Assembly: GCF_016756745.1 (NCBI RefSeq)
Contig: NZ_JAESIH010000048.1
Span: forward strand, 13,805-48,310
DNA: 34,506 nt
DNA from: Aminivibrio sp.
GTDB lineage: Bacteria; Synergistota; Synergistia; Synergistales; Aminobacteriaceae
Direction of reading: 5' to 3'
The translations under genes were made by a program, and so were the position numbers. The stretch's first letter is position 1. Each line of letters starts with the position of its first letter. The notes beneath the pieces are model-generated. The model saw only the letters and a list, made by a program, of their open reading frames with translations, had not been told where the DNA came from and did not search any database. Shown in pieces: positions 31,294-34,506 of this stretch.

Positions 31294-31305
31294 CACCATC
31301 ACTCC

Positions 31306-31587
31306 TTACCTCGCTCTTGAGGAGCGCTCCTGCCCCGCATGTCCGCCGAACTTGCGGGTGGGGGCAAATTCCCCAAGTTTGTGACCAACCATATTTTCGC
31401 TGATGTAGATGGGGATGTGGATCCTGCCGTTGTGCACCGCGATGGTGTGACCGATCATGGGCGGCACGATGGTGGACCTCCTGGACCAGGTCTTGAGCAC
31501 TTTCTTCGCGGTCCCTTCGTTCATGTCCTCCACCTTGCGGAGCAGCTTCTGGTCCACATAGGGCCCCTTCTTTCTGGAACGAGCCAT
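31306..31587 (-). CDS. rpsS: Small-subunit ribosomal protein uS19
   Basis: 93 residues. [20 protein letters not shown] and the core [20 protein letters not shown] (about 36-55), then [20 protein letters not shown]. It sits in the 30S head and bridges to the large subunit with uS13. Normal length and order. Confidence 0.97.
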   Translation of the reverse strand: MARSRKKGPYVDQKLLRKVEDMNEGTAKKVLKTWSRRSTIVPPMIGHTIAVHNGRIHIPIYISENMVGHKLGEFAPTRKFGGHAGQERSSRAR

Positions 31588-31599
31588 CTTAGTCCCTCC

Positions 31600-32427
31600 T
31601 TACTTCTCGTAACGGCGCCGGACGATAAGTCTATCGGACGGCTTGTTTTTCCGGGTGCGGTATCCCTTTGCGGGTGTTCCCCAGGGAGAAACAGGGTGCT
31701 TGTGGGACTTGCTCCGTCCCTCACCGCCGCCCATGGGATGGTCGACAGGGTTCATGACCATACCGCGAACCATTGGACGTCTGCCCAGCCAACGGGTCTT
31801 CCCGGCCTTGCCGAGGGACACGTTCTCGTAATCTTCGTTTCCTACCTGGCCGATGGTGGCCATGCATTCCTGCAGGATGAGCCGGAGCTCACCGCTGGGC
31901 ATACGGAGGTAAGCGTACTTGCCCTCTTTTGCCATGATCTGGGCCGAGGTGCCTGCCGCGCGGACAAGCTTTCCCCCCCTGCCGGGCTCGAGCTCGAGGT
32001 TGTGGACCATGGTGCCCACGGGAATATCCCTGAGTTTCAGGGCGTTGCCGGGCCTGATGTCAGATTCGGGACCGGCGACGACGGTGTCGCCGACCTTGAG
32101 ATCCTTGGGAGCCAGGATATACCGCTTCTCGCCGTCAAGATAATGGACGAGGGCGATGCGGGCGTTCCTGTTCGGATCGTACTCGATGGCGGCAATTTTT
32201 CCGGGCACGGACAGCTTGTTCCTCTTGAAGTCGATGACCCGGTACAGCCTGCGTGCGCCGCCGCCCCGGTGACGCATGGTGATCCTGCCGCGGTTGTTCC
32301 TGCCGCCCTTCTTGTGAAGGGGCTCGAGGAGGGAACGTTCCGGATCCTTCCTGGTCAGATCGTCGTTCTTCTGGACGGTCATGAACCTGCGGCCGGGAGT
32401 ATAGGGCTTGAACTGTTTGATTGCCAT
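31600..32427 (-). CDS. rplB: Large-subunit ribosomal protein uL2
   Basis: 275 residues. [20 protein letters not shown] at the start and the peptidyl-transferase-proximal region [20 protein letters not shown] (about 226-245), which includes the conserved histidine of the family. ATG 32427 is chosen by homology and by AAGGAGAAGG upstream; the frame is open to 32496 inside rplW. Confidence 0.97.
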   Translation of the reverse strand: MAIKQFKPYTPGRRFMTVQKNDDLTRKDPERSLLEPLHKKGGRNNRGRITMRHRGGGARRLYRVIDFKRNKLSVPGKIAAIEYDPNRNARIALVHYLDGEKRYILAPKDLKVGDTVVAGPESDIRPGNALKLRDIPVGTMVHNLELEPGRGGKLVRAAGTSAQIMAKEGKYAYLRMPSGELRLILQECMATIGQVGNEDYENVSLGKAGKTRWLGRRPMVRGMVMNPVDHPMGGGEGRSKSHKHPVSPWGTPAKGYRTRKNKPSDRLIVRRRYEK

Positions 32428-32449
32428 TGCTGATTCCTTCTCCTTCCCG

Positions 32450-32746
32450 CTAGATGCTCGCGCCTTCGAAGAACTCGATGCGCTCGCCCTTGGCAAGACT
32501 GACGATCGCTTTTTTCCACGACCGGGTCTTTCCCTGGAAAGCGCCCATTCTCTTCGGCTTGCCGTGAACGGACAGCACGTTCACGTTCTTTACCTTCACT
32601 TTGAAGATCTCCTCGATGGCCCTCCGGATCTGGATCTTGTTCGCGGAAGGATGGACTTCAAAAGTGTACTTGTTCATCTCCATGAGACGGCTGCTCTTCT
32701 CGGTGATAACCGGGCGGATGATGATATCGTGAGCGATGAGGTTCAT
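32450..32746 (-). CDS. rplW: Large-subunit ribosomal protein uL23
   Basis: 98 residues. [20 protein letters not shown] (about 6-25) and [20 protein letters not shown] (about 27-46) match the family. It forms the docking site at the tunnel exit for trigger factor and SRP. The ATG overlaps the rplD stop as ATGA, with GAGGAGGTG upstream. Confidence 0.97.
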   Translation of the reverse strand: MNLIAHDIIIRPVITEKSSRLMEMNKYTFEVHPSANKIQIRRAIEEIFKVKVKNVNVLSVHGKPKRMGAFQGKTRSWKKAIVSLAKGERIEFFEGASI

Positions 32747-33366
32747 CCGACATACACCTCCTCGAGCCTGCTGACAACCTCGGGGGTCATCACGAGGGTT
32801 CCCGCGTTGAGAAGATCATACACGTTGATGTTGCCCATGTTGATCACCTTTGCTCCGGGAACGTTCCGGGCGGACTTCGCCACGGTCTCGTTGCTCTCGG
32901 GAAGGACGATCAGGGGCTTTCTGGCGTTGACCGCCGAAAAGAAGGCGATCATTTCCTTCGTCGAAGGCCTGGAAAGATCGAAAGACTGAACCACCGTCAT
33001 GAGTTCGTCCCGGACCTTCAGTGAAAGAGCACTGCGTATCGCAAGACGGCGGACCTTCTTGTTCACCTTCTGGCTGTAGTCCCTGGGCTTCGGCGCATGG
33101 GTCACGCCGCCTCCTGTCCAGAGGGGCGAACGGGTGCTTCCGTGACGGGCCCGTCCGGTTTTCTTCTGTCTCCATGGCTTCTTTCCGCCGCCTCTCACTT
33201 CGCCTCTGGTCTTCGCGGACTGGGTTCCCCGTCTGCGGTTGGCGAGTTGCGCGACAACTACCTGGTGCATGGCGGGAACATGGACGGGGGCGCCGAAGAC
33301 TTCATCGGCAAGCTGCATCTCCCCTATCGGTTCTCCCTGGAATGATACGAGTTTCAGGGTAGGCAT
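32743..33366 (-). CDS. rplD: Large-subunit ribosomal protein uL4
   Basis: 207 residues. The long tunnel-reaching loop contains [20 protein letters not shown] (about 44-63) and [20 protein letters not shown] (about 65-84). In E. coli uL4 also represses the S10 operon; the leader needed for that would lie before rpsJ or tuf and is not visible in this window. Confidence 0.97.
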   Translation of the reverse strand: MPTLKLVSFQGEPIGEMQLADEVFGAPVHVPAMHQVVVAQLANRRRGTQSAKTRGEVRGGGKKPWRQKKTGRARHGSTRSPLWTGGGVTHAPKPRDYSQKVNKKVRRLAIRSALSLKVRDELMTVVQSFDLSRPSTKEMIAFFSAVNARKPLIVLPESNETVAKSARNVPGAKVINMGNINVYDLLNAGTLVMTPEVVSRLEEVYVG

Positions 33367-33393
33367 TGTACTTCCGGCCTCCTTCTTGGCCGA

Positions 33394-34020
33394 CTAGCCT
33401 TTCTTGAAAAGGGTGACCAGGCTGTTTTTCGCGCCGGGTACCGCACCCTTGACAAGAAGAAGGTTATTGTCGGTGTCCACTGCTACGACAGTGAGGTTCT
33501 TTACCGTTACTTTCTCACTGCCCATTCTTCCGGGCATTCTCTTGCCCTTGAAAACACGGCCGGGGTAGCTGCTGGCTCCGCTGGAGCCGCCCCGCCGGTG
33601 AACCACGGAAGCGCCATGGCTGGAATTCGATCCGCCGAAGTGGTACTTCTTCATGACTCCGGCGAAGCCCTTACCCTTGCTGATTCCCGACACGTTCACC
33701 GTCTCGCCCTCGGAGAAAAGGGATACGTTGATCTCTTGGCCGACGGAATACCCGTCGAGAACGTCAACCCGGAACTCCCGGAGGGTGTCCCGCGGCTCCA
33801 CATCGGACTTCTCGAAGAGACCCCGGCGGGACTTGTTCAATTTCTTCGGGTTGACTTTTCCGAACCCGAGAACGAGGGCGCTGTATCCGTCCTTGTCGGG
33901 GGTCTTCATATCCACCACAGGGCACGGGCCGGCCTGGATCACCGTGACTGCCACCGCCTGGCCCTGATCGTTGTATATCTGGGCCATTCCGAGTTTCTTA
34001 CCCAGAATACCGATGCTCAT
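33394..34020 (-). CDS. rplC: Large-subunit ribosomal protein uL3
   Basis: 208 residues. SIGILGKKLGMAQIYNDQGQ opens the protein; FGGSNSSHGASVVHRRGGSS (about 127-146) and FKGKRMPGRMGSEKVTVKNL (about 157-176) are the conserved central loop near the peptidyl transferase centre. Early assembly protein of the 50S subunit. Confidence 0.97.
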   Translation of the reverse strand: MSIGILGKKLGMAQIYNDQGQAVAVTVIQAGPCPVVDMKTPDKDGYSALVLGFGKVNPKKLNKSRRGLFEKSDVEPRDTLREFRVDVLDGYSVGQEINVSLFSEGETVNVSGISKGKGFAGVMKKYHFGGSNSSHGASVVHRRGGSSGASSYPGRVFKGKRMPGRMGSEKVTVKNLTVVAVDTDNNLLLVKGAVPGAKNSLVTLFKKG

Positions 34021-34053
34021 TGCACTCCAACTCCTTTCAGCTCAGAGCTTCCC

Positions 34054-34359
34054 CTACAATTTGATCTGGATGTCTACTCCAGAAGGAAGGTTCAGCTGCA
34101 TAAGCGCGTCCATCGTCTTCTGCGTCGGGTTGATGATGTCGATGAGGCGCTTATGTGTCCTGGTTTCAAACTGTTCGCGCGCATCCTTGTCCTTGTGGGG
34201 GGACTTAAGGATTGTAACCTTGTTGATCTCGGTCGGAAGGGGAATCGGCCCGGATACCTTGGCGCCGCTCCTGTCCGCCGTTTCGGCGATCTGGGAGGCG
34301 GAGCTGTCGAGAACCCTGTGGTCGAAGGCCTTCAGCCGGATGCGTATTTTCTTTGCCAC
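34054..34359 (-). CDS. rpsJ: Small-subunit ribosomal protein uS10
   Basis: 101 residues. [20 protein letters not shown] (about 3-22) and the loop [20 protein letters not shown] (about 37-56) are diagnostic. Besides its ribosomal role it is known as NusE, which joins NusB in antitermination complexes. The start is GTG at 34359 after GAGGGGGAA; tuf ends 20 bases upstream, so both are on one transcript. Confidence 0.97.
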   Translation of the reverse strand: MAKKIRIRLKAFDHRVLDSSASQIAETADRSGAKVSGPIPLPTEINKVTILKSPHKDKDAREQFETRTHKRLIDIINPTQKTMDALMQLNLPSGVDIQIKL

Positions 34360-34379
34360 TGTCTATTCCCCCTCTGGGG

Positions 34380-34506
34380 TTATTCAAGAATCTCGGTGAC
34401 GACGCCGGCGCCGACCGTATGGCCGCCTTCGCGCACCGCAAAACGAAGACCCGGATCCATGGCGATAGGCACGATCAGGTCCACTTCAAACGTCGCATTG
34501 TCTCCC
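34380..34506 (-). CDS. tuf: Elongation factor Tu, C-terminal end (cut by the window edge)
   Basis: The last 41 codons of EF-Tu are visible, reading [20 protein letters not shown], then [20 protein letters not shown] and a final E before TAA at 34382-34380. This is domain 3, the end of the protein that delivers aminoacyl-tRNA to the ribosome. The rest lies beyond the window. tuf-rpsJ is the standard str-S10 junction. Confidence 0.96.
   Translation of the reverse strand, partial: GDNATFEVDLIVPIAMDPGLRFAVREGGHTVGAGVVTEILE

Overview
This 34.5-kb window is one co-oriented block of a GC-rich bacterial chromosome: every gene I accept is on the minus strand, so transcription runs from high to low coordinates. 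Two modules abut. The first (34506 down to about 15609) is the translation super-operon: end of tuf, then rpsJ-rplC-rplD-rplW-rplB-rpsS-rplV-rpsC-rplP-rpmC-rpsQ-rplN-rplX-rplE-rpsN-rpsH-rplF-rplR-rpsE-rpmD-rplO-secY-adk-map-(KOW protein)-infA-rpmJ-rpsM-rpsK-rpsD-rpoA-rplQ, followed by an ECF transporter energising module (ecfA1-ecfA2-ecfT) and truA. The second (15508 down to 72) is flagellar: mreB-flgF-flgG-flgA-flgH-flgI-flgJ-(YkgJ-like Cys protein), a 507-bp repeat-filled gap, then DUF3084 protein-zinc ribbon-GNAT-comF-flgM-flgN-flgK-flgL.

The organism is probably a diderm with Firmicutes-like gene order. L-ring (FlgH) and P-ring (FlgI) genes imply an outer membrane and peptidoglycan layer, while mreB/mbl next to flgF-flgG, secY-adk-map-infA-rpmJ and rplQ-ecfA1-ecfA2-ecfT-truA are arrangements familiar from Firmicutes. 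That mix, with high GC and oversized FlgK/FlgL, fits Synergistota best; this is inference, not proof.

The genes work together in an obvious way for the ribosome/secretion/transcription part. The flagellar part holds the rod (FlgF, FlgG), rod-capping/assembly factor (FlgJ), ring proteins (FlgH, FlgI) and their chaperone (FlgA), then a late block of hook-filament junction proteins (FlgK, FlgL), their chaperone (FlgN) and the anti-sigma factor (FlgM). A good sigma-28 promoter lies at the 3' end of comF just before flgM, so the late block can be switched on separately while also being reachable by read-through from the DUF3084-comF genes.

The less ordinary parts are: a 1006-residue FlgL with about six diverged beta-modules and two EF-hand-like loops; an FlgH without a lipobox cysteine; a dispersed inverted-repeat family that follows both flagellar operons; a G-quadruplex-forming 8-bp tandem repeat upstream of the DUF3084 gene; and a 177-bp infA-rpmJ gap with a promoter-like -10 and an attenuator-like hairpin. 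I found no tRNA, rRNA, CRISPR array, transposase or phage gene, and no clear new multi-gene system.
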